NCBI RefSeq assembly: GCF_010500965.1
Contig: NZ_QVMI01000009.1
Location: 85,229 to 149,228, forward strand
Source of the DNA: Bacteroides sp. 51
Lineage (GTDB): Bacteria > Bacteroidota > Bacteroidia > Bacteroidales > Bacteroidaceae
DNA length: 64,000 bases
Direction: 5' to 3'
A program made the translations under genes and the position numbers. The notes under the pieces are model-generated. The model was not told where the DNA came from and did not search any database. It was given only the letters and a program-made list of their open reading frames with translations. Of the stretch, positions 31,943 through 41,581 are shown piece by piece (position 1 is the stretch's first letter; each line of letters starts with the position of its first letter).

Positions 31943-34900
31943 ATGATTTCACTCATATCTAATACCTCTTCCGCTTTGGCAAAGTCGATCCTCCTGATTG
32001 TTTTGTTCACATTCGTTCCCTCTCTGTTGAGTGCCGGGCCTACCCAGAGAGACATTGCTTTCTTTAAGATATCCATTGAAGAAGGACTGTCTCAAAGTAC
32101 CGTTTTCGATATTGCCCAGGATAATATGGGTAATCTTTGGGTGGCTACTGCTGATGGACTGAATAAGTATGACGGATACCGCTTTACGGTTTACCGCTCC
32201 GATAGCGAAGACGAGGAGGCTATCCAGTCCGATTATCTCCGGGCGCTGTGCATGGTAGAAGGCGAGCGCATACTGATTGGCGGAAAGAGCGGTGTAACGC
32301 TGTATGATATCCGAAAGAACCGTTTCACCAACCACCTCCTGAATAAAGAAATCCATCAAATCATATCGTATAATGAGTCTATCTACTATATGATCTGCCT
32401 TTCGGATATATATAAATATAATGTGGAAACCGGAAACCTGTCATTGGAATATGAAGCTAAGGACCTGAATCTGCATACCATTAAACTCTATAACAATCAA
32501 CTTCTATTGGGTACAAGCAAGGGGTTATACTATTTTAAAGACGGTAATCTGGAACCTTACCCCGTTGTGGTTGATGCTTTAGTACAAGACATTAAGCAGG
32601 TAAACAACGGCTTTTGGTTGGCAACTGAGGGGAAAGGTCTGCTCTTTCTGCATAATAACGGCGGCATCAAAAGTTACATGCCTGTTAAAGGCAACGATAA
32701 AAGCCTGATTTCCCCCAATGTCCGGAAGCTGGAGATTGATGCCCAGGGCCGGTTGTGGGTAGGGACGATGGACGGATTGAGTATATATAACCAGGAAACC
32801 GACGACTTCGCCTGCTACAATAGCAGTTCCATTAAAGAAGGAAAGATTAGCCATAATTCCATCCGTAGCATGTGCCTCGATAATCAGGGGGGTATGTGGT
32901 TGGGAACTTATTTTGGCGGACTGAATTATTATCATCCGCTTCAGAATCAGTTCAAGAACATTTCAAACATTCCGTTTACCAACAGTCTGAGCGATGATAT
33001 AATCAGTTGTATTGTCGAAGGGAAGCCCGGCGAATTGTGGATTGGTACCAATGATGAGGGGTTGAACCGGTACGACACCCAGACGGGAGAATTTACTTAT
33101 TATTCTAAAGAAAACTGCCTGCTGTCCAACAACATCAAGGCTGTATTGGTGGATGGAGATTATATCTATGTGGGTAGCCATGGGGGTGGAATGAGTCGTG
33201 TTCATATTAAAACCCGTCAGGCCCGGCACTATACCAAGGAAAACAGTAAGCTGGGTAGTAACGACGTGTACAGCATTCTGAAAGATAAGAAAGGGAATCT
33301 GTGGATTGCTACACTGGATGGGTTGAAAATTCTCGATCCCTCTGCTGAGATATTCTATACGATCTCCGATTACAAGCCTATTGGGGTGTCTACCGATAAC
33401 CTCGCCGCCTTGCTTTCTTCCCGGCAGGTACACGCGCTCTATCAGGATAGCAAAGACAAAATATGGATCGGCACCGAACTGGGTGTTTATACCTTCTCGC
33501 TGAATAACAACCTGTTGGTACATTACGATATCGGTTCCACAAAGAAGTACGAGCGTATTAACTGCTTCCTTGAGAGCTATGACAAAAGGATATGGATCGG
33601 CATGCATTCCGGTCTTGGTGTGCTGGATGATGCTACCCAGACCATCCGGACGTTCAATACGCACAATGGCTTGCCGAACAATAACGTTTATGGTATACTG
33701 GAGGATGGCAACAACCGCCTCTGGATCAGTACCAATAACGGTTTGGCTTGTATCACGCCCGGATTTGAGAGAATCCGCTATTATACGTTGAAAGACGGCA
33801 TTCAGGGCGATCAGTTTAATTATTATGCTTACTGCCGCCTGCAATCCGGCGAGATGTATTTCGGGGGAGTAAACGGGATTACCCATTTCTTCCCGGAGCA
33901 TCTGATAGACAATCCGTATATACCCCAGGCGGTGATCAGCGACCTGAAAGTATACAATACCACTGTGCTTCCCGATGATGGTACCGGAATTGTGGAGCAG
34001 GACATCAGCTATACGCAAAGCATTACGCTGAGACCAACACAGAACTCCTTTAGCCTTCAGTTTACAGTGCCCAATTTCCTTTCCATGAAGCACGATATGT
34101 TTGCCTATCGGCTGGAAGGGGTGGACGGGAATTGGATTTATACTTCCGATAATCAGCCGGTGGTATACTCCAACCTCAACCCCGGCCATTACGTTTTTCA
34201 GGTGAAGGCCGGAAACCGTGACGCCCGGTGGAGCGAAGAGGTGCGCGAACTAAACATACGGGTTCTTCCCTTCTGGTGGGATACGCTGTGGTTCAAAGCT
34301 GGCTTGCTCTTGTCTACCATTCTCGTTCTGTATCTCCTTATACGTGTTTATAATAACAGGCAGAAATTGAAAAACGAACTCGCACTCGAACGCCTGGAAC
34401 AGGAGAAAAAGGAAGAAATTAACCAGACGAAACTCCGGTTCTTCATCAACATTTCCCATGAATTCCGCACGCCGCTTACCTTAATCCTGTCGCCTCTGAA
34501 AGAGTTGATCAATCACTCGACAGATAAGTGGGCGAAGAATCAGATGGAGATTGTGATGCGAAATGCCAACAAGCTCATGCATCTTGTAGACCAGCTTATG
34601 GACTATCGCAAAGCAGACCTGGGCGTTTTTGCGCTTAAGGTTCTGGAGGGCGATGTAAGCAAACAGGTCGATGAACAGATGGAACTTTTCGACCGGCTGG
34701 CAAGGCAAAAGGATATTGATTTTGTCTACGAGAACAGCCTGAGCCGCGAAAAGGTGTGGTACGACCCGGCTTACTTTGACCTGATCGTGAGCAACCTGCT
34801 GTCCAACGCCTTTAAGTTTACCCCTCAGCACGGATCAATTACCATTAAAACTTACCTGAGGGATGAGAACTTCGTGTTCAGCATCAGCGATACGGGTACG

Positions 34901-35989
34901 GGTATGAAAGAAGAAGACCGGGCAAGGGCTTTCGAACGCTTCTTCCAGGCGAACAACGAGGTGAAGGGAACGGGCGTGGGACTATCGCTCGTGAAGCGGT
35001 TGGTAGAGTTGCATCATGCGCAGATTGAGTTACAAAGCGCCATCGGTCAGGGAACCACCGTCATCGTTTCCATACCGCAGGATATCAATATCTATCCGGA
35101 GCAGGAAAGAGCCGAGGCAAAGGAAGATCTGGGATTCTACCGCCAGATGTCTGATGAGAAAATAGACCTGCTCGTCCAACCCGGTGAGTATGCCAACCGC
35201 GCGGACGACGAAACGGGCGAGGAGGCTAAGAAGCCAACCATTCTTATAGTAGAAGATGACCCGGACGTAAGGAGTTATCTGATCAATAACTTTCAGGATG
35301 TGGCGCGTGTTGAGAAAGCCACCAACGGCAAGGAAGCCTTGGAGGTGATCAATGAAAAAGAAGTTGACCTTATGATCACCGACCTCATGATGCCTGTGAT
35401 GGATGGTATGGTGTTGACCAAGACGATTAAGCAGAACATAAAAACAAGTCACATCCCCGTCATCATGCTTACCGCAAAGTCCGGCGAGGAAGATAAATAC
35501 GAAGGGTTTGTGGCAGGGGCCGACAGTTATATACAGAAGCCGTTCGATATTTCGATACTTAAAGTCAGGGTGCGGAATATGCTTCAAAGTAAGTACAGGA
35601 TATTGCAGCATTACTCCGATACACTCGAGATTGAGCCTCAGAAGCTGGCTCTTAACGAACTTGACAGGGAGTTTCTGGAGAAGGCAAAAAGCATCGTCGA
35701 GAAGAACATGGATAATGTAGACTTCTCGGTCGACGATTTCTGCCGCGATATGGCCATGAGCCGTTCCAACCTTCACCTGAAGATGAAAGCCATTACCGGC
35801 GAGTCTACCGTTGAGTTCATCAAGAAGATCCGGTTCAACGAGGCGTGCAATCTATTGAAAGATGGAAGGTACTCCGTAACGGAAATCAGTACGATGGTGG
35901 GCTTTAGCGCGTCTTCATACTTCACCACCAGCTTCAAGAAATACTTCGGAATGCTACCTACCGAATATGTCAGGAAACTGAAGGAATAG
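31943..35989 (+). CDS. Hybrid two-component system regulator 1 (HTCS)
   Basis: A 1348-residue one-protein sensor-regulator. It has a signal peptide (to about 31), two seven-bladed-type propellers of Reg_prop repeats (for example NLWVATADGLNKYDGY, RLWVGTMDGLSIY, about 50-700), a Y_Y_Y domain (about 715-770) and a membrane helix (about 775-800). HisKA has H839 in INISHEFRTPLTL, HATPase NLLSNAFKFT, the receiver D1147 in ITDLMMPVMDG and the C-terminal AraC helix-turn-helix pair (about 1250-1348). A TATATTTG -7 box lies at 31890-31897. It senses a glycan fragment in the periplasm and probably activates the SusC/SusD operon that follows and perhaps the GH88-PL12 pair. Confidence 0.95.
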   Translation: MISLISNTSSALAKSILLIVLFTFVPSLLSAGPTQRDIAFFKISIEEGLSQSTVFDIAQDNMGNLWVATADGLNKYDGYRFTVYRSDSEDEEAIQSDYLRALCMVEGERILIGGKSGVTLYDIRKNRFTNHLLNKEIHQIISYNESIYYMICLSDIYKYNVETGNLSLEYEAKDLNLHTIKLYNNQLLLGTSKGLYYFKDGNLEPYPVVVDALVQDIKQVNNGFWLATEGKGLLFLHNNGGIKSYMPVKGNDKSLISPNVRKLEIDAQGRLWVGTMDGLSIYNQETDDFACYNSSSIKEGKISHNSIRSMCLDNQGGMWLGTYFGGLNYYHPLQNQFKNISNIPFTNSLSDDIISCIVEGKPGELWIGTNDEGLNRYDTQTGEFTYYSKENCLLSNNIKAVLVDGDYIYVGSHGGGMSRVHIKTRQARHYTKENSKLGSNDVYSILKDKKGNLWIATLDGLKILDPSAEIFYTISDYKPIGVSTDNLAALLSSRQVHALYQDSKDKIWIGTELGVYTFSLNNNLLVHYDIGSTKKYERINCFLESYDKRIWIGMHSGLGVLDDATQTIRTFNTHNGLPNNNVYGILEDGNNRLWISTNNGLACITPGFERIRYYTLKDGIQGDQFNYYAYCRLQSGEMYFGGVNGITHFFPEHLIDNPYIPQAVISDLKVYNTTVLPDDGTGIVEQDISYTQSITLRPTQNSFSLQFTVPNFLSMKHDMFAYRLEGVDGNWIYTSDNQPVVYSNLNPGHYVFQVKAGNRDARWSEEVRELNIRVLPFWWDTLWFKAGLLLSTILVLYLLIRVYNNRQKLKNELALERLEQEKKEEINQTKLRFFINISHEFRTPLTLILSPLKELINHSTDKWAKNQMEIVMRNANKLMHLVDQLMDYRKADLGVFALKVLEGDVSKQVDEQMELFDRLARQKDIDFVYENSLSREKVWYDPAYFDLIVSNLLSNAFKFTPQHGSITIKTYLRDENFVFSISDTGTGMKEEDRARAFERFFQANNEVKGTGVGLSLVKRLVELHHAQIELQSAIGQGTTVIVSIPQDINIYPEQERAEAKEDLGFYRQMSDEKIDLLVQPGEYANRADDETGEEAKKPTILIVEDDPDVRSYLINNFQDVARVEKATNGKEALEVINEKEVDLMITDLMMPVMDGMVLTKTIKQNIKTSHIPVIMLTAKSGEEDKYEGFVAGADSYIQKPFDISILKVRVRNMLQSKYRILQHYSDTLEIEPQKLALNELDREFLEKAKSIVEKNMDNVDFSVDDFCRDMAMSRSNLHLKMKAITGESTVEFIKKIRFNEACNLLKDGRYSVTEISTMVGFSASSYFTTSFKKYFGMLPTEYVRKLKE

Positions 35990-36060
35990 CAAAATGCAAC
36001 CGCCTCATTTTCGGTTTGCAATGGGCGTGTTTTTCAAATGATACTTTCTTGGATGTTCTG

Positions 36061-36141
36061 ACACCCGGGTCTCAAGTGCTTTCACACCCGGGTGTCAGCC
36101 ATCTTTACACCCGGGTGTCAATGGGTCTGACACCCGGGTGT
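36061..36141. repeat. Palindrome array 3 (four units, 23-bp period)
   Basis: Four copies of ACACCCGGGT(C/G)T with CCCGGG at 36064, 36087, 36110 and 36133, exactly 23 bp apart with 11-bp spacers. It has the same unit and period as array 2 but different spacers. It lies 72 bases after the HTCS stop. Confidence 0.9.
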
Positions 36142-36643
36142 CAGAAATTCCGGGCTACTTGCATTTGAAATCTAAGGCATCGGAAAAACACAAAAATGCA
36201 AGGCCGAAAAATGCTTTTTGAAGCTATAAAACCCTATTCAACCCATCGGATTGCACAATTTCTAATATAAATTCAATAATATTTAAGTTCCGGTGCACCC
36301 GGTTTACAATAAACGAAACATGGCTAAAGTCTCATTTGCCCGATTCGTCGTAATATTGCATTATCAATCTGCCACAGTTTTGGCGGGTGTAATGTTAACC
36401 CATAAAGTTTAATGAAATGAGACTGATCTCAAAATCCCTTAGTATAGCTTTACTCTTTGATACGATATCCGGAATATCATCAACTATCCGGTATCTACTG
36501 GTATAGGAGGCACGTAACAGAGCGGGGCGTATGCATATTAACCAAATATGAAGTCGTCAACCCTCCATACACCCCCTCTGTTTGCGCTGCTGTATAAATG
36601 AAACAAACTTAAAATCAAACCAATAAGTTACACCTTATATAAT
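36142..36643 (+). other. Long non-coding leader before SusC operon 1
   Basis: About 500 bases without a supportable gene. It contains TATAAAACCCTATTCAA near 36224, which resembles the TTTATACCCTG operator of the GH88 promoters, several A/T-rich runs, and no clear TAnnTTTG close to the SusC start. A long 5' leader or a small RNA is possible but cannot be decided from the sequence. Confidence 0.4.
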
Positions 36644-39600
36644 ATGAAAACAATTCGAATCCTTCTTTTCTTCTTCTTTGCCGCGGCAGCCACAGGTTCC
36701 GGCCTGCGTGCCCAGAATAAAGTAGAAGTCATCGGCAAAGTCTCCGACCAGGAGAAACTAGAGATGATCGGTGCCACCGTCCGCGAAAAAGGAGCCAACA
36801 ACGGTGTCGTGACCGACCTTGACGGAAGATACAAAATCACCGTTTCGGCCGGTGCCACCCTGGAGTTTGCCTATCTCGGTATGCGTACCAAAGAAGAAAA
36901 AGTAAACGGACGGAGCATTATAAACGTCGTGCTCGAATCGGCAGATGTGGAGCTTAACGAAGTGGTCGTTATCGGCTACGGCACCGTGAGACGTGGCGAG
37001 CTTACCAGTTCCATCGCTTCGGTACGGGGAAAAGAAATTGAAAAACTACCCGTCACCGATGCCCTGCAAGCCCTCGCGGGACGGGTAGCCGGACTGCAAA
37101 TCACCTCCGCATCCGGTAGCCCCGATGCTACCACGCAGGTCAAGATACGTGGCGGGATATCCATTACCCAAAGCAACGACCCCCTATACATTGTTGATGG
37201 TTTCCCGGCACCCGACGGACTGACGGGCATCGAGCCATCCGACATCGAATCCATCGACGTCATGAAAGATGCCTCGGCAACCGCCATTTACGGTGCCGCC
37301 GGTGCCAACGGAGTCATCCTCATTACCACAAAATCGGGGGCCGAAGGAAGAGCCAACGTCACCTTCGATGCTTATATCGGTATGAAGAAAATAACCAAAC
37401 GAGTGAAAACACTCAGCGTAGCCGACTTCGTTCGGCTGGAATACGAACGCGCCATGCTAAAGTCAGAAGACGATCAAAGAGGCATCGTAGGTGTATACGG
37501 TGGTGGATACAACAACGCACTATCCGTAAAAGACAACATGCAGAACACCTGGTACGACATACCGGAATACTACAACAACCGTCCCGGCGTAAACTGGCAG
37601 GATGAAGTCTTCGATGGCTATACCCCCATCACACAGAACTACCGCCTCTCTGTTGATGGCGGAACGAAAGAAACCAACTTCAACGTATCCCTTTCGCATA
37701 CCAACGACGATGGTATTATGACCAACAGCGGTCTTGAAAGAAACAATATCCGCCTGCGGTTCGGACATAAACTATCTCCTAAAGCCACGCTGAATGCCAG
37801 CGCCATCTATACCGAAGACCAGATCTCCGGCTTAGGCTCCCTTCAGGATGGTGGACGGTTTAGCGCCATGCGGCAGATTATCCAATCGCGCCCCGTCATA
37901 TCAAGAGATGGAAACGACAGAACGTTGGTCGACCTGAACGTTGACCCTATGCTCGAAGATGATAGTGGCAACGTCATGATCAACCCCATTACCGCCATCC
38001 GCGAAGAAGAAAGAGATCGCGGAACGGAGATCATCAACTTCAATGCCAGCCTAAAGTATGAACTCATCAAGGGGCTTGTCTTCCAGACACAAGGCTCCCT
38101 TCGCCGCCGCTCATCCTGGAACGATGTGTTCTATCATGCCAATAGCCGCCAGGCCATGCGAAGTGATGGCCCATACGCCATGCTGGCGAAGAATACCGAT
38201 AAAGGCTGGAACTATACCAATACCGTAAACTGGCGTCCACGCCTTCCTAAAAAGCATAATATGAACATTATGGTAGGGCAGGAAGAAAAATACCGCAAGT
38301 TCACCAGCTATACGAGCCAGGTAAAAGGCTTCCCCGAAATCAACAACGGGCTGAACAGCCTGCAACTCGGAACAACGGCTACTGTACCCGTAACCACCGT
38401 CGAAGGTGAAAGAGATCTGTCGTTCTTCACCCGTGTCACTTACGACTACCTGAAGAAATACCTCTTCTCTGCCACCTATCGCCTCGATGGCTCCAGCAAG
38501 TTTGGCAATGCCCATAAGTGGGGACACTTCCCCTCGGCTTCTTTTGCATGGCGCGCCATTGACGAAGACTTCGTCAGAAACCTCAACCTATTCTCCGACT
38601 TTAAAGTTCGGTTTGGTGTAGGAACAGCCGGTAACAATAACATCGGGCGGTACAAATCACTCTACCGGCTAAGGCCAGGCACCATGCCCGAGAACAATCA
38701 GGAGTCTAGCTCGGTAGGTTCCACCCAGCTTGCCAACCCCAACCTGAAGTGGGAAACCGATATCAGCATCAACCTGGGACTGGAATTCGGGTTCTTCGAC
38801 CAACGCCTGCAAGCCGTCATCGACCTCTACCAGAATACAGCGAAAGACCTGTTGCTGGAAAGGCAAATCCCCCTGGCCAGCGGATACGGCACGGTATTAC
38901 AGAATATCGGAGAGACGGAGAACCGCGGTGTCGAAATCGCCCTCCGCTCGCACAATATAGAAACCAAAGATTTCCGGTGGACAAGCGCCCTGAACTTCTC
39001 TTTAAACAAGAACAAAGTCAAGCGGCTGACCAACGTGAAAGAAATGCCCGTACGCTCTGCCTGGAACAGCAGTGGAGAATTTAACGACTACGATTACCTG
39101 CTCGAAGTAGGTAGCGCCCTGGGACAAATGTGGGGCTGGGAAGTGGAAGGACTTTACTCGGTAGACGACTTTAACTACAACCCCGAAACCCAAACCTATG
39201 AGCTGAGAGACAAAGTAGTGACCAGTCCCGACGTGGCAGTCAAGCCCGGCTACTGGAAGTACAAAGACCAGAACAAAGACGGAAAGATAGATGCCGAAGA
39301 TCGTGTGGTTATCGGAAATGCCAACCCGAAGTTCTACGGAGGATTAACCAATACCTTCGAATACAAAGATTTCGACTTCTCTTTTATCTTCAACTACAGC
39401 GTGGGAGGTAAAGTATATAACGCCAACAAAATGTTCTATACTAAGATGGATTATAAGTACAATAACAACCTGGAAGTAGTGAAAGACCGTTTCACTTATA
39501 TCAACGAAAAGGGCGAGAACGTGTTCCACAATCCCGGCGAACTGGCCCGCATCAATCAGAACGCAAGTTTCACCTCTATAGATGGGAACGCAACGCTTCG

Positions 39601-39871
39601 GTTCAACTCCGAATACGTAGAGAACGCTTCCTTCCTGCGATTGTCCAATATCATGCTGGGCTATACATTGCCCACCCAACTCTCAAGGAAATTCTATGTA
39701 CGCAAACTACGGGTGTACGCCAGTGCGAATAATCTTCTCACTCTTACCGGTTACTCCGGCTACGATCCCGAGGTGAATACCAACCCTAACAGCGGTCTAA
39801 CCCCTGGTGTAGACTGGGGCGCTTACCCCCGTTCGTTTTCGATGATCTTTGGTGTAAACATGACATTTTGA
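36644..39871 (+). CDS. SusC-like TonB-dependent transporter 1
   Basis: A 1075-residue outer-membrane transporter. It has a signal peptide (to about 26), a carboxypeptidase-like beta-sandwich (about 28-110, GATVREKGANNGVVTDLDGRY) and the plug with VIGYGTVRRGELTSSIASV and the SusC signatures PLYIVDGFP and SIDVMKDASATAIYGAAGANG. The 22-stranded barrel ends in NMTF. With SusD it imports oligosaccharides using TonB energy. It lies 6 bases from SusD and heads the operon through the fimbrillin-like genes and probably the lyase and fucosidase. Confidence 0.97.
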   Translation: MKTIRILLFFFFAAAATGSGLRAQNKVEVIGKVSDQEKLEMIGATVREKGANNGVVTDLDGRYKITVSAGATLEFAYLGMRTKEEKVNGRSIINVVLESADVELNEVVVIGYGTVRRGELTSSIASVRGKEIEKLPVTDALQALAGRVAGLQITSASGSPDATTQVKIRGGISITQSNDPLYIVDGFPAPDGLTGIEPSDIESIDVMKDASATAIYGAAGANGVILITTKSGAEGRANVTFDAYIGMKKITKRVKTLSVADFVRLEYERAMLKSEDDQRGIVGVYGGGYNNALSVKDNMQNTWYDIPEYYNNRPGVNWQDEVFDGYTPITQNYRLSVDGGTKETNFNVSLSHTNDDGIMTNSGLERNNIRLRFGHKLSPKATLNASAIYTEDQISGLGSLQDGGRFSAMRQIIQSRPVISRDGNDRTLVDLNVDPMLEDDSGNVMINPITAIREEERDRGTEIINFNASLKYELIKGLVFQTQGSLRRRSSWNDVFYHANSRQAMRSDGPYAMLAKNTDKGWNYTNTVNWRPRLPKKHNMNIMVGQEEKYRKFTSYTSQVKGFPEINNGLNSLQLGTTATVPVTTVEGERDLSFFTRVTYDYLKKYLFSATYRLDGSSKFGNAHKWGHFPSASFAWRAIDEDFVRNLNLFSDFKVRFGVGTAGNNNIGRYKSLYRLRPGTMPENNQESSSVGSTQLANPNLKWETDISINLGLEFGFFDQRLQAVIDLYQNTAKDLLLERQIPLASGYGTVLQNIGETENRGVEIALRSHNIETKDFRWTSALNFSLNKNKVKRLTNVKEMPVRSAWNSSGEFNDYDYLLEVGSALGQMWGWEVEGLYSVDDFNYNPETQTYELRDKVVTSPDVAVKPGYWKYKDQNKDGKIDAEDRVVIGNANPKFYGGLTNTFEYKDFDFSFIFNYSVGGKVYNANKMFYTKMDYKYNNNLEVVKDRFTYINEKGENVFHNPGELARINQNASFTSIDGNATLRFNSEYVENASFLRLSNIMLGYTLPTQLSRKFYVRKLRVYASANNLLTLTGYSGYDPEVNTNPNSGLTPGVDWGAYPRSFSMIFGVNMTF

Positions 39872-39877
39872 TAAGCT

Positions 39878-41557
39878 ATGAAGACTATAATAAATAAAAT
39901 AAAGCAAGCCGTATGGATATCCGCTTGCGCACTGGCAACAGTAACCCTGTCCACCTCATGCAATGACTACCTGGACGAACCCATTTACGACTCCTGGGGA
40001 GAGGATTTCTTCAGCTCCACCGAAAGGCTCAACCTCGGTGTACGCGGTGTACTCGAAAGTTTCAGTTCACAAGATACCTACGGCATGTCTTGGATGGTGT
40101 TTGATTGTGATACCGATATATCCCATATACAGGGAGCCGGAACCGGGCATGTGGCCAGAGACTTGGGACATTACAACATTTATACTTCGCACGTCTGGCT
40201 GGAAAATGCATGGAAGCTGTACTACAAAGCCATAGATAGGGCAAACTTCATTCTCGCCAAGAAGGACGACGTAATAGTAGCCGATACCGATAAAGACCGG
40301 GCAACCTATAAACAACTGATCGCCGAGGCCAGAGTGATGCGGTCGCTGGCTTATTTCGACCTGATCAGACTCTTCGGCGACGTACCCTATAAGGACACCT
40401 ATACCGTTCTCGATGGCGAAGATATGAAATACCCCCGCACCGATTCACAGGAAATATACGGTCACATCTGCGAAGAAATGGAAGAAGCAGTCCCCGACCT
40501 GTTATGGCACGATGAATTCCCCGGTGGCTATGTGGGACGTTTCTCTAAGGGTGCCGGACATGCACTGCTTTCCCGCATGTATCTTTTCCGTGCCGGTTGG
40601 TCATTGCGACAATCCGGAACAATGGAACGACCGGCCGAATATATGGATTATTACCGCAAGGCTTCCGAACATGCGGGTATGGTAATTCAATCGGGTAAAC
40701 ACGCTTTGAATGCCAAATACGATGCCGTATTTAAAAATATGTGCGAGTACAAACTCGAACCACAAGAGAACCTTTATGAATTTCAATTCTATAGCGCAAC
40801 CGCTCAGAAAGGCGGATCAAGTCAGGTGGGTACCTATAACGGAGTGCTTATTGCACAAGGTTCAAGCTTTGGACGGGCAAACTCTTACATCAAAACCCAT
40901 CACTTCTTCTACGATACGTTTGAGGATACCGACTTGCGGAAAGATGTCTCTGTGGCTACATGGCGAATCAATTATACAGACGGGAAAGATGTGTATGCAC
41001 CCATCGCCCGCAACCAAAGCTACACCTGGGCGCCGGCAAAATGGAGAAGAGACTGGCACGCAGGCGATGCCAAAGACCCCAACTATACCAACGTAAACTG
41101 GGTATTTCTTCGCTACTCCGATGTGTTACTGATGAAAGCCGAGGCGGAAAACGAAGTAAATAACGGTCCGACTGAGAGTGCCGTAGATTGTTTGAACCAG
41201 GTGCGCAGAAGAGCATACGGTTATGATCCGAATATCCCGAACGCTACGCTAGACTATACTGTTTCCGATTTCGATAAAGACACATTCTTCAAAGAAATCG
41301 TAGCCGAACGTGCCCGCGAACTTTGTTTTGAAGGTCACAGACGGATGGATCTTATCCGCTGGAACATGTTGGGCGATGCCATAACGAATACCAAGAAGCA
41401 ATTCGATGCTGCAATTGCCGCAGGCGAACTCAGACAATATAGCTTTGATGCAGGCATTCGCTTTACACCCAATAAGCATGAACTCTATCCGGTGCCATCC
41501 CGCGAAATCTTAGAGACAGGCAATTTCTGGAAGCAGAACCCGGGATATACCAATTAA
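39878..41557 (+). CDS. SusD-like glycan-binding lipoprotein 1
   Basis: A 559-residue RagB/SusD protein. The lipobox STSC puts the lipidated Cys near residue 28. The N-terminal NDYLDEPIYDSWGEDFFSS, TPR-like helices and the C-terminal ELCFEGHRRMDLIRW and PNKHELYPVPSREI are typical. It caps the SusC transporter at the cell surface and binds the glycan. Confidence 0.96.
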   Translation: MKTIINKIKQAVWISACALATVTLSTSCNDYLDEPIYDSWGEDFFSSTERLNLGVRGVLESFSSQDTYGMSWMVFDCDTDISHIQGAGTGHVARDLGHYNIYTSHVWLENAWKLYYKAIDRANFILAKKDDVIVADTDKDRATYKQLIAEARVMRSLAYFDLIRLFGDVPYKDTYTVLDGEDMKYPRTDSQEIYGHICEEMEEAVPDLLWHDEFPGGYVGRFSKGAGHALLSRMYLFRAGWSLRQSGTMERPAEYMDYYRKASEHAGMVIQSGKHALNAKYDAVFKNMCEYKLEPQENLYEFQFYSATAQKGGSSQVGTYNGVLIAQGSSFGRANSYIKTHHFFYDTFEDTDLRKDVSVATWRINYTDGKDVYAPIARNQSYTWAPAKWRRDWHAGDAKDPNYTNVNWVFLRYSDVLLMKAEAENEVNNGPTESAVDCLNQVRRRAYGYDPNIPNATLDYTVSDFDKDTFFKEIVAERARELCFEGHRRMDLIRWNMLGDAITNTKKQFDAAIAAGELRQYSFDAGIRFTPNKHELYPVPSREILETGNFWKQNPGYTN

Positions 41558-41581
41558 TAACCCCTTAAAACGATACGAAGT

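Noticed and set aside
32963-34189. A 408-codon open frame on the minus strand
   Set aside because: It is fully antisense to the HTCS propeller region, has no recognisable domain or promoter and its composition is what the opposite strand of a coding gene gives.
19428-36141. Regularly spaced repeats as CRISPR arrays
   Set aside because: Units are 12-18-bp palindromes with 5-11-bp spacers and only 3-4 copies, far shorter than CRISPR repeats and spacers, and no cas genes are present.
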